Source: CBDDCX01 sp965226925
GTDB taxonomy: Bacteria; Gemmatimonadota; Gemmatimonadetes; Longimicrobiales; Gaopeijiaceae
Length of the DNA: 64,000 bases
NCBI GenBank assembly: GCA_965226925.1
Contig: CBDDEN010000010.1
Location: 558,001 to 622,000, forward strand
Direction of reading: 5' to 3'
The position numbers and the translations under genes were made by a program. This document shows positions 8,674-17,134 of the stretch, piece by piece. The notes beneath the pieces were generated by a model. It made no database searches, was not told the origin of the DNA, and worked only from the letters and a program-made list of their open reading frames with translations. Position 1 is the first letter of the stretch. Each line of letters starts with the position of its first letter.

Positions 8674-9855
8674 ATGAAATGGGCCTGTGTCTCCGTCGCG
8701 TTTCTTGCGTTGTGCTCCATCGGGTCGGTTCAGGCAACGGCACAGGTCACGGCGGCGGATTCCGCGGCGGTGCTGGTCAGGACTGCACAGCGCTTCGAGG
8801 CCCAGGGGGACTTCGAGGTGGCCAGGGCCCTTTACCGGTATGTCGTCGAGCACTTCACGCAGACTCCGGCCGGAAGCTCCGCCGCCGAGCGGCTCTCCGC
8901 AGTGCGGTCGATGGGGACGCGCGGAAGCGGAAACACGGAGCTTCAGGTCTGGAGCACGTTGTTCGGCCTTTACCTCGGCGTCGCGGTGCCGGGGGCGTTG
9001 GGTGCCGACCAGAGCGAACCGTACGGAATCGGTCTCATGCTGGGGGGACCGACGGGCTTTTTCGGCGGTCGAGCCCTGGCCCGAAGTAGGGATCTCACGG
9101 AGGGCCAGGCGCGGGCGATAACCATGGGAGGGACCTGGGGCGTCTGGCAGAGTCTCGGGTGGCGCAAGGTCTTCGACTGGGGCGTGGAGACCTACTGCGA
9201 CGTCGGCCCGTTTCCGGGCGAGCAGTGCTACTCCACCGAGGATGAGTTCGAAGAAGATCTCGCGGCCACCATCGTCGGCGGACTCGCCGGGATGGCGGTC
9301 GGCTACGCCCTCTCCGGCAGGCCCATATCGCCTGGAGTCGCGACGACCGTGAACCTCGGTGCCTTGTGGGGGACGTGGTTCGGGGTGGCCGTCGGCCAGC
9401 TGATGGATCTCGAGAACGGCGACCTGCTCGCCGCGACCCTCGTTGGAGGTGACGCCGGGCTGGTGGCGACGGCACTTCTGGCCCCGGGCTGGAACGTGAG
9501 CCGAAACCGAGCTCGCACCATAAGTATCGCCGGTGTCATCGGTGGGTTGGGCGGGGCCGGTATCGATCTCTTGACCGAACCCAGTAACGACAAAGGCGAG
9601 ATCGCGATCCCACTCGTGGCGAGCCTGGTCGGCCTCGGGATCGGGATTCTCTCCACGAGGGGACAAGACGCGGACGCCGAGGCGGGGGGAAGGCGGGGGG
9701 CGGCACTCCAGGGACCTCTCTTGAACCTTGCAGAAGGGCGGCTCGGGCTAGCCACGCCCATTCCCTACCCCGGCATGCTGGAGCGCAAGGGGAAGGCTGG
9801 GCTCGAGCCTACCCCCGGCGTCGGTATCACCCTGTTCAGCGCGACGTTCCGGTGA
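8674..9855 (+). CDS. Secreted protein with glycine-rich membrane-like repeats
   Basis: 393 residues from ATG 8674 (signal peptide MKWACVSVAFLALCSIGSV, cleavage near TAQV). An N-terminal helical segment resembles a single TPR (AQRFEAQGDFEVARALYRYV). It is followed by many short hydrophobic Gly/Ala-rich stretches (GLYLGVAVPGALGA, LGGPTGFFGGRALA, TIVGGLAGMAVGYALSG, LVASLVGLGIGIL) that recur with about 40-60 residue spacing. This could be an outer-membrane barrel or a Gly-zipper protein. No known family recognised; similar proteins are frequent in Gemmatimonadota. The upstream extension of the frame lacks coding character. Confidence 0.65.
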   Translation: MKWACVSVAFLALCSIGSVQATAQVTAADSAAVLVRTAQRFEAQGDFEVARALYRYVVEHFTQTPAGSSAAERLSAVRSMGTRGSGNTELQVWSTLFGLYLGVAVPGALGADQSEPYGIGLMLGGPTGFFGGRALARSRDLTEGQARAITMGGTWGVWQSLGWRKVFDWGVETYCDVGPFPGEQCYSTEDEFEEDLAATIVGGLAGMAVGYALSGRPISPGVATTVNLGALWGTWFGVAVGQLMDLENGDLLAATLVGGDAGLVATALLAPGWNVSRNRARTISIAGVIGGLGGAGIDLLTEPSNDKGEIAIPLVASLVGLGIGILSTRGQDADAEAGGRRGAALQGPLLNLAEGRLGLATPIPYPGMLERKGKAGLEPTPGVGITLFSATFR

Positions 9856-9942
9856 GGAGGCCGCGAGGCGGCAAACCGTGGTGACATTACGCCGCACGAC
9901 GTATCATGCTCGCTTGACACCAGACCATCACGGAGCGACCCC

Positions 9943-11048
9943 ATGCTCTCCAGACGTCACTTCCTAGGAGCCTCCACCGCGGCGGCGGCCGGTGCGACGC
10001 TGTCCCGACCGGACGAGCGGGCATCGGTTGGGGCGGCGGTGAGCGGCTCTTCTCCGTCGTTATTCCCGTGGCCGGCGATGCGTTCGTGGTGTGTCCGGCG
10101 TTCGAGGAGGATCGTGCTCGGGAGCAGCTCTCCCTCGGTCCCTTGGGCGATGCCGCCGTGTACACGTGGGAGGAACACGAGGGCCCCTACGAACGCGTCG
10201 CGCAGGGGTTGAAAGACAGGGGCCTGTCGGCGGGCAAAGTCGGCGCCGAGGAGACCATGCAGTTCCGCTTCAGCAACGGAATCGCCAACGCCGCTCCAGC
10301 CCTCGACGTGGTCGATGCCACAGGGGTGACGGCCGGCTGCCGGGGCGTGAGGGACGAGCACGAGATCGAGCTGATGACGCTAGCGAACGAGGTCACGCTC
10401 ACGGCGTACAAGGCGGCCTACCACGCCATGACAGAGGGCATGACCCAGCGGGACTTCCGCGGGCTGGTGTCGATGGCCCACGACCGGCTCGGCTTCCCGG
10501 GCAGCGCGGGCGTTCAGACCGGAGAGTGGTCCGCGCTCCCGCACGGTTCCGTTACGCGGCAAGTGATCCGTGAAGGCACCATTCTGCTCATCGACGGCGG
10601 TTGTGGTGTGGAGGGGTACCGCTCCGACATGAGCCGGACGTTCGTGCTGGGAAGGCCGACCGACAAGATGAAGAAGGTCTTCGAGATCGAGTACCGGGCC
10701 CAGACGGCGGCGTTCGGAAAGGCCGCCCCCGGCGTCCTGCCGGAAGAGGTGGACGGAGCCGCCCGCAAGGTGATCGAGGACGCGGGCTACGGCGCCGGCT
10801 ACAAGTACTTCACGCATCGTGTCGGCCACGGCATCGGGATGGACGGCCACGAATGGCCCTATCTCGTGAAGGGCAACAAGGTCCCCATGAAGCCCGGCAA
10901 CACGTTCAGCGACGAACCGGGCATCTACATTCCCGGGGAGTTCGGTGTCAGGCTGGAAGACTGCATGTACATCACGGACGACGGCGCGAAGCTGTTCACG
11001 CCGCAGAGTCCGTCACTCGAGGAACCGTTCTCGAACTGGGATTACTAG
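9943..11048 (+). pseudogene. M24 metallopeptidase (Xaa-Pro dipeptidase-like) with internal deletion
   Basis: The 5' part encodes a Tat-type signal (MLSRRHFLGASTAAAAGA). At about 10020 the coding frame shifts and resumes as GIGWGGGERLFSVVIPVAGDAF, which in the family lies some 60-80 residues further in. The rest is an intact creatinase/prolidase-type M24 domain to residue 'EEPFSNWDY': metal ligands in LIDGGCG..YRSDMSRTF (Asp, Asp), THRVGHGIG (His), DEPGIYIPGEFGVRLED (Glu, Glu). As assembled it cannot be secreted through its own signal, although translation could restart at ATG 10068. Probably a periplasmic or extracellular dipeptidase in the ancestral state. Confidence 0.75.
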
Positions 11049-11054
11049 GTCACG

Positions 11055-11678
11055 CTACTCGTCGGCGTCGCTGACGCTGCCCGCACCTCGGGTGGCGTCG
11101 GCAATGGCCGCCCGGAAGTCCGATAGCGCCGGCTCCGGCACTCCGCACACATACCGAACCTCGGCGCCGTACTCCTCGGCCTCCACCTCCACCTCCATCT
11201 CCTCGAAGATGCGCTGCACCGCGTCTACCCCGGCGTAGCCGATGGTGACCTCGACCCTGACCCGCTCGACTCTCTCCTCGGTCGGCAGTGACTCGAGCGC
11301 GAGCTTCACGCCACCGGAGTAGGCGCGAGACAAGCCTCCCGTGCCGAGCTGCACCCCGCCGTAATAGCGCGTGCACACGACCACGATCTCGCCGATATCA
11401 CCGTTCAGGAGCGCCGCGAGCATCGGCCGGCCGGCGGTGCCGTGAGGCTCGCCGTCGTCGCTCATCCCGATGTGGGTCATGATCCCGGGAGGCCCGGCGA
11501 CGAAAGCCCAACAGTTGTGGGTACCATCCGGAAACTCGTCACGCATGCGGCCGACGAACGCGTGGGCCGCGTCCGCGTCGGGCGCGTGCGCAGCGGTGCT
11601 GATGAAGCGGCTTCGCCGGATGGTTTCCTCGACCCGGTGGACGCGTGCCGGGATGCGATATCGGACGGAATCACTCAC
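11055..11678 (-). CDS. YigZ/IMPACT family protein
   Basis: 207 residues, GTG start at 11678. The N-terminal IMPACT domain is clear (RRSRFISTAAHAP, THNCWAFVAG, SDDGEPHGTAGRPML, VVVCTRYYGGVQLGTGGL). It is followed by the small DUF1949 domain (residues about 140-200). In E. coli YigZ is a protein of uncertain function; the eukaryotic IMPACT relative modulates Gcn2. Single-gene unit; its stop lies 6 bp from the M24 gene, which is convergent to it. Confidence 0.9.
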   Translation of the reverse strand: MSDSVRYRIPARVHRVEETIRRSRFISTAAHAPDADAAHAFVGRMRDEFPDGTHNCWAFVAGPPGIMTHIGMSDDGEPHGTAGRPMLAALLNGDIGEIVVVCTRYYGGVQLGTGGLSRAYSGGVKLALESLPTEERVERVRVEVTIGYAGVDAVQRIFEEMEVEVEAEEYGAEVRYVCGVPEPALSDFRAAIADATRGAGSVSDADE

Positions 11679-11747
11679 GGATCAGCGGCGCACGTAGGGG
11701 GTCTCATACACAGACTCACGTCCCGATTCCCAAACCCTGCACCTCTG

Positions 11748-12445
11748 ATGAAGATCACGTTTCTCGGGGCCTCCGGCACGGTCACAGGATCGAGGTTCCT
11801 CGTCGCCACGGACCGCACCCGCGTGCTCGTGGATTGTGTGCTCTTCCAGGGTCTCAAGGCCAATCGCCTCAGAAACTGGGAGCCCTTCCCCGTCGCTCCC
11901 TCGGACATCGATGCTGTCGTCCTTACCCACGCCCACCTCGACCACTCCGGATTCTTGCCGGTGCCGGTCCGCGAGGGCTTTCGTGGCGCGATCCACTGCA
12001 CCGCCCCGACGGCCGATCTCTGCGAGATCCTGCTCCTGGACAGCGGCAAGATACAGGAAGAGGACGCGCGACGCGCCAACAGGAAGGGCTACTCGAAGCA
12101 CTCTCCGGCGATGCCCCTCTATACGAAGAAGGAAGCGCGGTCCGTGTTCCCGCGGTTGGAGCCTCTGTCCTTCGATGCTCCGTTGACACTCGGGGACCTG
12201 TCGATCCGCCTCAGCCCGGCCGGGCACATTCTGGGTGCGGGCATGGCCCACGTGAGCGACGGGGAGCGATCGGTTCTCTTCTCCGGCGATCTGGGCGGTG
12301 ACGGGGACTTGTTGATCCGACGGCCGACGCACTGCGTCGCAAGATCGAAGAGGAGATGTCGATTCCCACTCACGTCGCGGAGCACAAAGAGACCCTGGAC
12401 GTCGAGGTCGAGGCTCCGGCTGTCACAGCGAGCCGAACGGCGTAG
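11748..12445 (+). pseudogene. MBL-fold RNA-processing nuclease, middle deleted
   Basis: The start is a beta-lactamase-fold exonuclease of the Ysh1/RNase J-like type: MKITFLGASGTVTGSRFLV, the metal motif THAHLDHSG, LSPAGHILGAGMAHV and VLFSGDLG. At about 12305 the frame shifts. What follows in the next frame is the natural C-terminus of the same family (ALRRKIEEEMSIPTHVAEH, then a short acidic tail and stop at 12445). The beta-CASP domain of roughly 250 residues is missing. Both ends belonging to one gene argues for an internal deletion rather than a random fusion. Confidence 0.75.
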
Positions 12446-12535
12446 CCCTCCTCCCCGACCAGAGCGTCATCGACCATACGGTTGAGCGTCGTATAGAGTG
12501 TACCCGGCAGTATGGTGGCCCGTCCGCCGGTGTTG
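12446..12535 (-). pseudogene. PadR-type regulator scrap
   Basis: On the minus strand a 28-residue stretch reads TILPGTLYTTLNRMVDDALV, the winged-helix core of PadR regulators (family pattern: GTLYpaLhrLe..Glv). Nothing of the gene remains upstream or downstream. In this family of bacteria PadR genes typically precede ADOP permease genes, and a permease scrap adjoins it at 12548, but in the wrong order. Too short to function. Confidence 0.55.
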
Positions 12536-12547
12536 CCGCTACCCGGG

Positions 12548-12900
12548 TTACTCCGCCTTGAGAGCCTGTACCGGGTGGATTAATGTGGCTCGTCGTGCCG
12601 GTATGAACGCCGCGATCAGCGCGACCGCGCCCAAGATGGCTCCGGCGGCGACCATGGACGTCGGATCCACCGGATCCACGGCGAACAGCAAGTTCGACAG
12701 CACGCGACCGAGCGCAACGGACGCCGCACCGCCGACGAGCAAGCTCACGGCCACGAGAGCCACACCCTCGAGGAGGACACCGCGCAGGACCGAGCCTCTG
12801 TCCGCGCCCAACGCCATGCGTATGCCGAACTCACGCACCCGCTGACCGCGGCCGAGCGCACGCCCGGGAACGTGCGGATCTCCTCGGTCATCCCGTCGCC
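12548..12900 (-). pseudogene. ADOP/MacB-type ABC permease fragment with internal deletion
   Basis: The distal part is the C-terminus of a FtsX-like permease (RVREFGIRMALGADRGSVLR, two membrane segments, RRATLIHPVQALKAE stop). Just upstream, in another frame, is a piece of the periplasmic domain of the same type of protein (MTEEIRTFPGVRSAAVS). In complete ADOP permeases these two pieces lie roughly 600 residues apart, so an internal deletion joined them at about 12840. No start codon or ATPase partner is nearby. Confidence 0.65.
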
Positions 12901-12939
12901 CTATTCGCGTGGTTCCCGCATCCCGACCCTGTCGAGCCA

Positions 12940-12972
12940 TACCTTACAGTTCCATGTGTTTCCTGTAAGGTA
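12940..12972. repeat. Inverted repeat, 10-bp arms
   Basis: TACCTTACAG at 12940-12949 and CTGTAAGGTA at 12963-12972 form a perfect 10-bp inverted repeat with a 13-base spacer. It sits in the short non-coding gap between the permease fragment and the MscS gene stop. It could be a regulator site, a weak terminator or the end of a lost element. No run of T follows the arm. Confidence 0.5.
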
Positions 12973-13001
12973 ATTAGCGACCCCGGCAGGGTCGGGCCGG
13001 G

Positions 13002-13835
13002 TCAGACGGCCTGGAGGTGCTGATGGACGTGCACGTCCCGCTGCGGATACGGTATGGTGCAACCGGCGGCCTCCAGACGTTCTTTGAGCGTTCGGATAAG
13101 ATCCCAGCGGACCTGCCAATACTCGTCGGCGTTACACCAGGGGCGGACCACCAGATTCACCGACGAGTCGGCGAGCTCGGCCACGGCCACCACCGGCTCG
13201 GGCTCGGCCAAGATGCGCCCGTCGGCAGCGATGACCTCCTCGATGGTCCTGACCACGACGCTCAGATCATCATCGTAACTGACACCCATGACCAGATCGA
13301 CACGCCGTGTGGCGTTCGACGAGTAGTTCTTGATGGTTTGCCCGAAAACGCTCGAGTTCGGCACGATGATGCGCACGTTGTCCGGCGTGTTGAGGACGGT
13401 GGCGAAGATCCTGATCTCGCCGACCTTGCCCGTCGTGCCGCCGATGTCCACGAAATCGCCCACCGAAACGGGCCTGAAGATCAGAAGCATGACGCCGGAC
13501 GCGAAGTTCGAGATCGTGCCCTGGAACGCGAGTCCGACCGCCAGGCCGGCTGCTCCGAGGACCGCTACGAAGGACGCGGTGGGTACGCCGAACATCCCCA
13601 CGACGGCGATCGCCACGAAGAGCATCACGCCGGTGTAGGCGAGTCGGCTGACGAACGGGATCAACGTCTCGTCCACCCCGCCCCGAGCGAGGGACGCCCG
13701 GGTGAGCTTCCGGGCCCAACCGGCGGCCATCCGCCCGATGAGCAACACCGCGATGGCTCCGACCACGTTGAGACCCCAGTCCGCAACGAGGGTCGCAAGG
13801 GTGTTGGTCAGCGCCGTCGTGTCTAGGGTCATCAT
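13002..13835 (-). CDS. mscS: Small mechanosensitive channel MscS
   Basis: 277 residues from ATG 13835 (a second ATG follows directly; TAGGAG lies upstream). Three N-terminal membrane segments end in the pore helix VAVLGAAGLAVGLAFQGTISN, which carries the Gly/Ala packing pattern of MscS TM3. The beta-domain follows (FRPVSVGDFVDIGGTTGKV, NTPDNVRIIVPNSSVFG) and the alpha-beta C-terminal domain (GVSYDDDL, LKERLEAAGCTIPYPQRDVHV). It is an inner-membrane tension-gated channel for osmotic downshock. Length is normal (about 280). Intact, in contrast to its left neighbours. Confidence 0.93.
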   Translation of the reverse strand: MMTLDTTALTNTLATLVADWGLNVVGAIAVLLIGRMAAGWARKLTRASLARGGVDETLIPFVSRLAYTGVMLFVAIAVVGMFGVPTASFVAVLGAAGLAVGLAFQGTISNFASGVMLLIFRPVSVGDFVDIGGTTGKVGEIRIFATVLNTPDNVRIIVPNSSVFGQTIKNYSSNATRRVDLVMGVSYDDDLSVVVRTIEEVIAADGRILAEPEPVVAVAELADSSVNLVVRPWCNADEYWQVRWDLIRTLKERLEAAGCTIPYPQRDVHVHQHLQAV

Positions 13836-14017
13836 CCTGGCTCCTACTGAGAGTGAGATTGGGCTTCGTGACGGCCCGTGCCCAGGTCGGCCGCAGCACA
13901 AACGTGGCGCGCGATCCACCGAGCGCCAATGGGGTGCGCACTCGCAGTCTGGACTTCTTGAGCAATCGTGACACTCTTTCCATCTTCCGTCCGCACAGAA
14001 CCTCGGGCTCAATCCGA

Positions 14018-14656
14018 ATGAAACGCTTCCTGTCCTGGTCATTCCTCCGGTACGTGCTTCGCCTCCAGGTCGGGCTGTTCCTGTTCGGCTGTGCCGTCGC
14101 GATCATGCTCGAGGCCCAGATCGGCCTCGATCCCTGGTCGGCGTTTCATCAGGGAGTCAGCGCACAGTCCGGATTATCGTTCGGGCGAGTAGCCCAAGGC
14201 GTGGGAGCACTCCTGATCCTGTTCAGTTGGCTCACCCTCGGAGTGCGACCCGGCTTCGGCACGGTCTGCAACATGGCGCTGGTGGGCCCCTGGATCGACG
14301 TGCTTCGCATCCAGGCCTGGTTCCCGCATGCCACGACCCGACTCCTGGGATCGTCGCAGTTCTTGGTCGGACTGCTCATGATGGGCCTCGCGTCCGCCGT
14401 CTATCTGGGAGCGCGTCTCGGTGCCGGGCCCCGAGACGGTTTCGTGCTCGGCCTCTCCCGCCGGCTCGACTGGAGTCTCCGTGCGACTCGGATCAGGATC
14501 GAGGTGGTCGTCCTCCTCCTCGCCCTCGTGATCGGCGGTTCGATCGGGCTGGGGACGGTGCTTTTCGCGTTGCTCATGGGCCCCATCATGCAGGGGGCTC
14601 TCAAGCTGTTCCGGGTCTCCCACGACCCATCGCCCACCTACGCCGCCGAGGGGTAA
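14018..14656 (+). CDS. YczE/YitT-like integral membrane protein
   Basis: 212 residues, ATG 14018, with about five membrane segments. Motifs of the YczE family are present: LFGCAVAIMLEAQIGLDPWS near the N-terminus, a second GxGPRDGF element (LGAGPRDGFVLGLSRR) and GTVLFALLMGPI near the end. Function of the family is poorly known; YczE affects surfactin production in Bacillus subtilis. The gene is followed by the cobalamin riboswitch, not regulated by it. Confidence 0.75.
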   Translation: MKRFLSWSFLRYVLRLQVGLFLFGCAVAIMLEAQIGLDPWSAFHQGVSAQSGLSFGRVAQGVGALLILFSWLTLGVRPGFGTVCNMALVGPWIDVLRIQAWFPHATTRLLGSSQFLVGLLMMGLASAVYLGARLGAGPRDGFVLGLSRRLDWSLRATRIRIEVVVLLLALVIGGSIGLGTVLFALLMGPIMQGALKLFRVSHDPSPTYAAEG

Positions 14657-14737
14657 CGCGCCGGCCGCATCTTGACCCACCGACGCTCAGATCCGAGCCA
14701 CAACTTGACTCGCCCGGGGCTTCCCGTCATGATGGCC

Positions 14738-14940
14738 TCACAACTGAATCAACGGGTGGGCCAATACGGAAGCCGGTGCAAATCCGGCGCGGCCCCGCCA
14801 CTGTGAGAGGTCCGAGCGCGGCAGTCTCGGAACGTCGGGTCACATAGCCACTGGGGTAACCCAGGAAGGCGACACCGACGGCCTCGAGCCAGTAGACGTG
14901 GTCCATCCCGTGCCTCACAAGGTCTCCGAGGGGAGGCTCA
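14738..14940 (+). promoter_or_regulatory. Cobalamin riboswitch upstream of btuB-type gene
   Basis: The leader contains the conserved core GAAGCCGGTGCAAATCCGGC followed by GCGGCCCCGCCACTGTGA (about 14769-14806), then GCCACTGGGGTAACCCAGG and GAAGGCGAC (14847-14875), the typical B12-box architecture. It ends some 140-200 bases before the TonB-dependent receptor start at 15080. With adenosylcobalamin bound, expression of the receptor should be switched off. GC-rich pairing sequence at 14940-15005 could be the expression platform. Confidence 0.9.
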
Positions 14941-15079
14941 GGCATGCCCGGCGGCTCCGCCCCGTGCCCTGTGCTTTCGAGATCGAGAGGACGGGGCTTT
15001 CGTTTTGGGTCCCCGCCTCCGATCGCGTCTCCTCGCGACCGCCACCGATCCCACGCGGGTGGGATGACGAGGAGACGAG

Positions 15080-17047
15080 ATGTTACGCGTTGGCTCCCTT
15101 CTTCTTCTGCTATTCCTGGGCCTCGTGCCCGACTCCGTGGCTCAAACCCCTCCGGATCCGATCTACGAGCTCGAGGGCCTGGTCGTCACCGGAACGCCCG
15201 TTCCCCGGGCGCTCAGCGCACTGGGCGCGCACGTCACCGTGGTCGAGGGCGACGACCTCCGGACGCGCGGGGTGGCCCGGGTGATCGACGCCCTGCGCGA
15301 GGTGCCGGGGATCACCGTCGTACAAGGTGGCTCCTTCGGCGCCGTCGCCTCGGTGTTCCTCCGAGGCGCAGAGAGCGATCACGTGCAGGTGCTCGTCGAC
15401 GGCGTGCAGGTGAATCAACCGGGGGGCGCGTACGACTTCGCCTCCCTCACGACCGAGAACGTCGATCGCATCGAGATCGTGCGTGGACCAGCCAGCGCAC
15501 TTTACGGCTCCGATGCCATGAGCGGCGTGATCCAGATCATCACCCGAGCGGGCACCGGCACTCCGAGGGGATCGCTCACCGTTCGCGCGGGAAGCTTCGG
15601 CCGCCGGGACCTGACGGCTGATCTCTACGGGGGCACCGACGACGTGTCCTACGGCTTCGCGCTGTCCCGCTTGTCCACCGATGGCATTCTCGCCTTCAAC
15701 AACGAGCACCGGAACACATCCTTCAGCGGGAACGTCGGACTTCACGCCGACTCGTCGACCGCCGGCCGACTCTCCATACGCGCCGGTCAACGGGAGTACC
15801 ACTTCCCGACGGACGGGGCCGGAGACGTGGTGGACGAGAACGCGTTGACGTTCGAGGACGAAGTGTCTGTGGCGCTCGACGTGTCGCGCGTGGTGTCGGA
15901 TCGGCTGGAGCTCCGAGGGCTGCTCACGTCGTACCAGGTGGACTCGGGTAGCGACGACCTCCCCGACGGTCCGGCGGACACAACAGGCTTCTACGGCTTC
16001 AACAGCCTGAATGCGGTGAGCCGCACGGCCGCGGACGTGCGCGCCAACCTGTCGGTCGCCTCGGCGACCGTGGCCACGCTCGGCTTCGAGCTCGAGGATC
16101 AGTCGCAGCGGTCCTTCAGCGAATCCTCGAGCCAATTCGGCCCGTCCACCGGTCGCAGCGACGACGAGCGCTGGAATCGAGGTGTCTACGGCCACGTCGT
16201 CACGAGCGCCGGCCCGCTGTCGGCGAACGGTGGGCTGCGGCTCGAAGACAACGAACGCTTCGGGGGCTTCGTCACGTGGCAGATCGGCGCCGCCTATGCG
16301 TTCAGCGAGACCGGGCGCCTTCGCGGAGCGGCAGGCCGGGCCATCAAGGAGCCGACCTTCTTCGAGAATTTCGCGACGGGCTTCACTCGCGGGAATCCGG
16401 AGCTGGAACCCGAGCGCTCGACGTCCTGGGAGGTCGGCATCGAGCAAGAGCTGGCGTCGGGAGCGCTACGGTTTGCGGCCACCTACTTCGACCAGAGCTT
16501 CCGGGACCTGATTCAGTACACCTTCTCGACGGCGGGCCCGACCGATCCCAACTACTACAACGCGGCCGCCGCGACGGCGCGCGGGATCGAAATCGGGGCG
16601 ACGGCGTCGGTAGGGGCCTTTCGAGCGTCAGCCGAGTTGACTTGGCTAGCCACGGAAACCTCGGACTCGGGCTTCGACGAAGGTGACGGAGCGATGTTCG
16701 TGAAAGGAGCGGCACTGTTGCGGCGGCCGGAGACGCAGGTGCACGCCTCGGTCGCGTGGGCGGTCGCCGCGGGCACGCACGTGAGCGTGACGGCACGCAG
16801 GGTCGGCTCGCGCGGGGACCGGGATTTCAGCGCGTTTCCGGCGATGCCGGTGACGCTACAGGCGTACACGGTGGTGGACGTCGGGGCGGAGGTGAGCCTG
16901 ATCGAGCCGGCCGGGGGCCGTCCCGGTCTCACGCTGACCGCCCGGGGCGAGAACCTGTTCGACCAGGCCTACCAGGAGGTGTACGGCTTCGCGGCTCCCG
17001 GGAGGGGGCTGTATGTGGGGGGGTGGGTGGGGGTGGGCGGTGGCTGA
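15080..17047 (+). CDS. btuB: TonB-dependent vitamin B12 receptor (BtuB type)
   Basis: 655 residues with a signal peptide (LLLLLFLGLVPDSVAQ) and a TonB-box-like segment (ELEGLVVTGTPVPR). The plug domain is present (VIDALREVPGITVVQGGS, RGPASALYGSDAMSGVIQII) and the barrel ends in LTARGENLFDQAYQEVYGFAAPGRGLYVGG. Length is normal for BtuB (about 610-660). Placement after a cobalamin riboswitch makes corrinoid uptake the likely role, across the outer membrane powered by TonB. No BtuCDF follows in the window; the next gene is convergent. Confidence 0.9.
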   Translation: MLRVGSLLLLLFLGLVPDSVAQTPPDPIYELEGLVVTGTPVPRALSALGAHVTVVEGDDLRTRGVARVIDALREVPGITVVQGGSFGAVASVFLRGAESDHVQVLVDGVQVNQPGGAYDFASLTTENVDRIEIVRGPASALYGSDAMSGVIQIITRAGTGTPRGSLTVRAGSFGRRDLTADLYGGTDDVSYGFALSRLSTDGILAFNNEHRNTSFSGNVGLHADSSTAGRLSIRAGQREYHFPTDGAGDVVDENALTFEDEVSVALDVSRVVSDRLELRGLLTSYQVDSGSDDLPDGPADTTGFYGFNSLNAVSRTAADVRANLSVASATVATLGFELEDQSQRSFSESSSQFGPSTGRSDDERWNRGVYGHVVTSAGPLSANGGLRLEDNERFGGFVTWQIGAAYAFSETGRLRGAAGRAIKEPTFFENFATGFTRGNPELEPERSTSWEVGIEQELASGALRFAATYFDQSFRDLIQYTFSTAGPTDPNYYNAAAATARGIEIGATASVGAFRASAELTWLATETSDSGFDEGDGAMFVKGAALLRRPETQVHASVAWAVAAGTHVSVTARRVGSRGDRDFSAFPAMPVTLQAYTVVDVGAEVSLIEPAGGRPGLTLTARGENLFDQAYQEVYGFAAPGRGLYVGGWVGVGGG

Positions 17048-17073
17048 CGGAACTCACGGGAGGCCATACAAGA

Positions 17074-17104
17074 GAGAGGCGGGAGGTACCCCCTCCCGCC
17101 TCTC
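17074..17104. terminator. Bidirectional hairpin terminator
   Basis: A 13-bp perfect stem (GAGAGGCGGGAGG / CCTCCCGCCTCTC) with a 5-base loop lies in the 87-bp gap between the convergent receptor and YjbH-like genes. The stem is strong, but no clear T-run follows on either strand, so termination may need Rho or act as an mRNA end stabiliser. Confidence 0.6.
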
Positions 17105-17134
17105 CTACCCAAACCGCTGGGGTATTGGCTCCGG

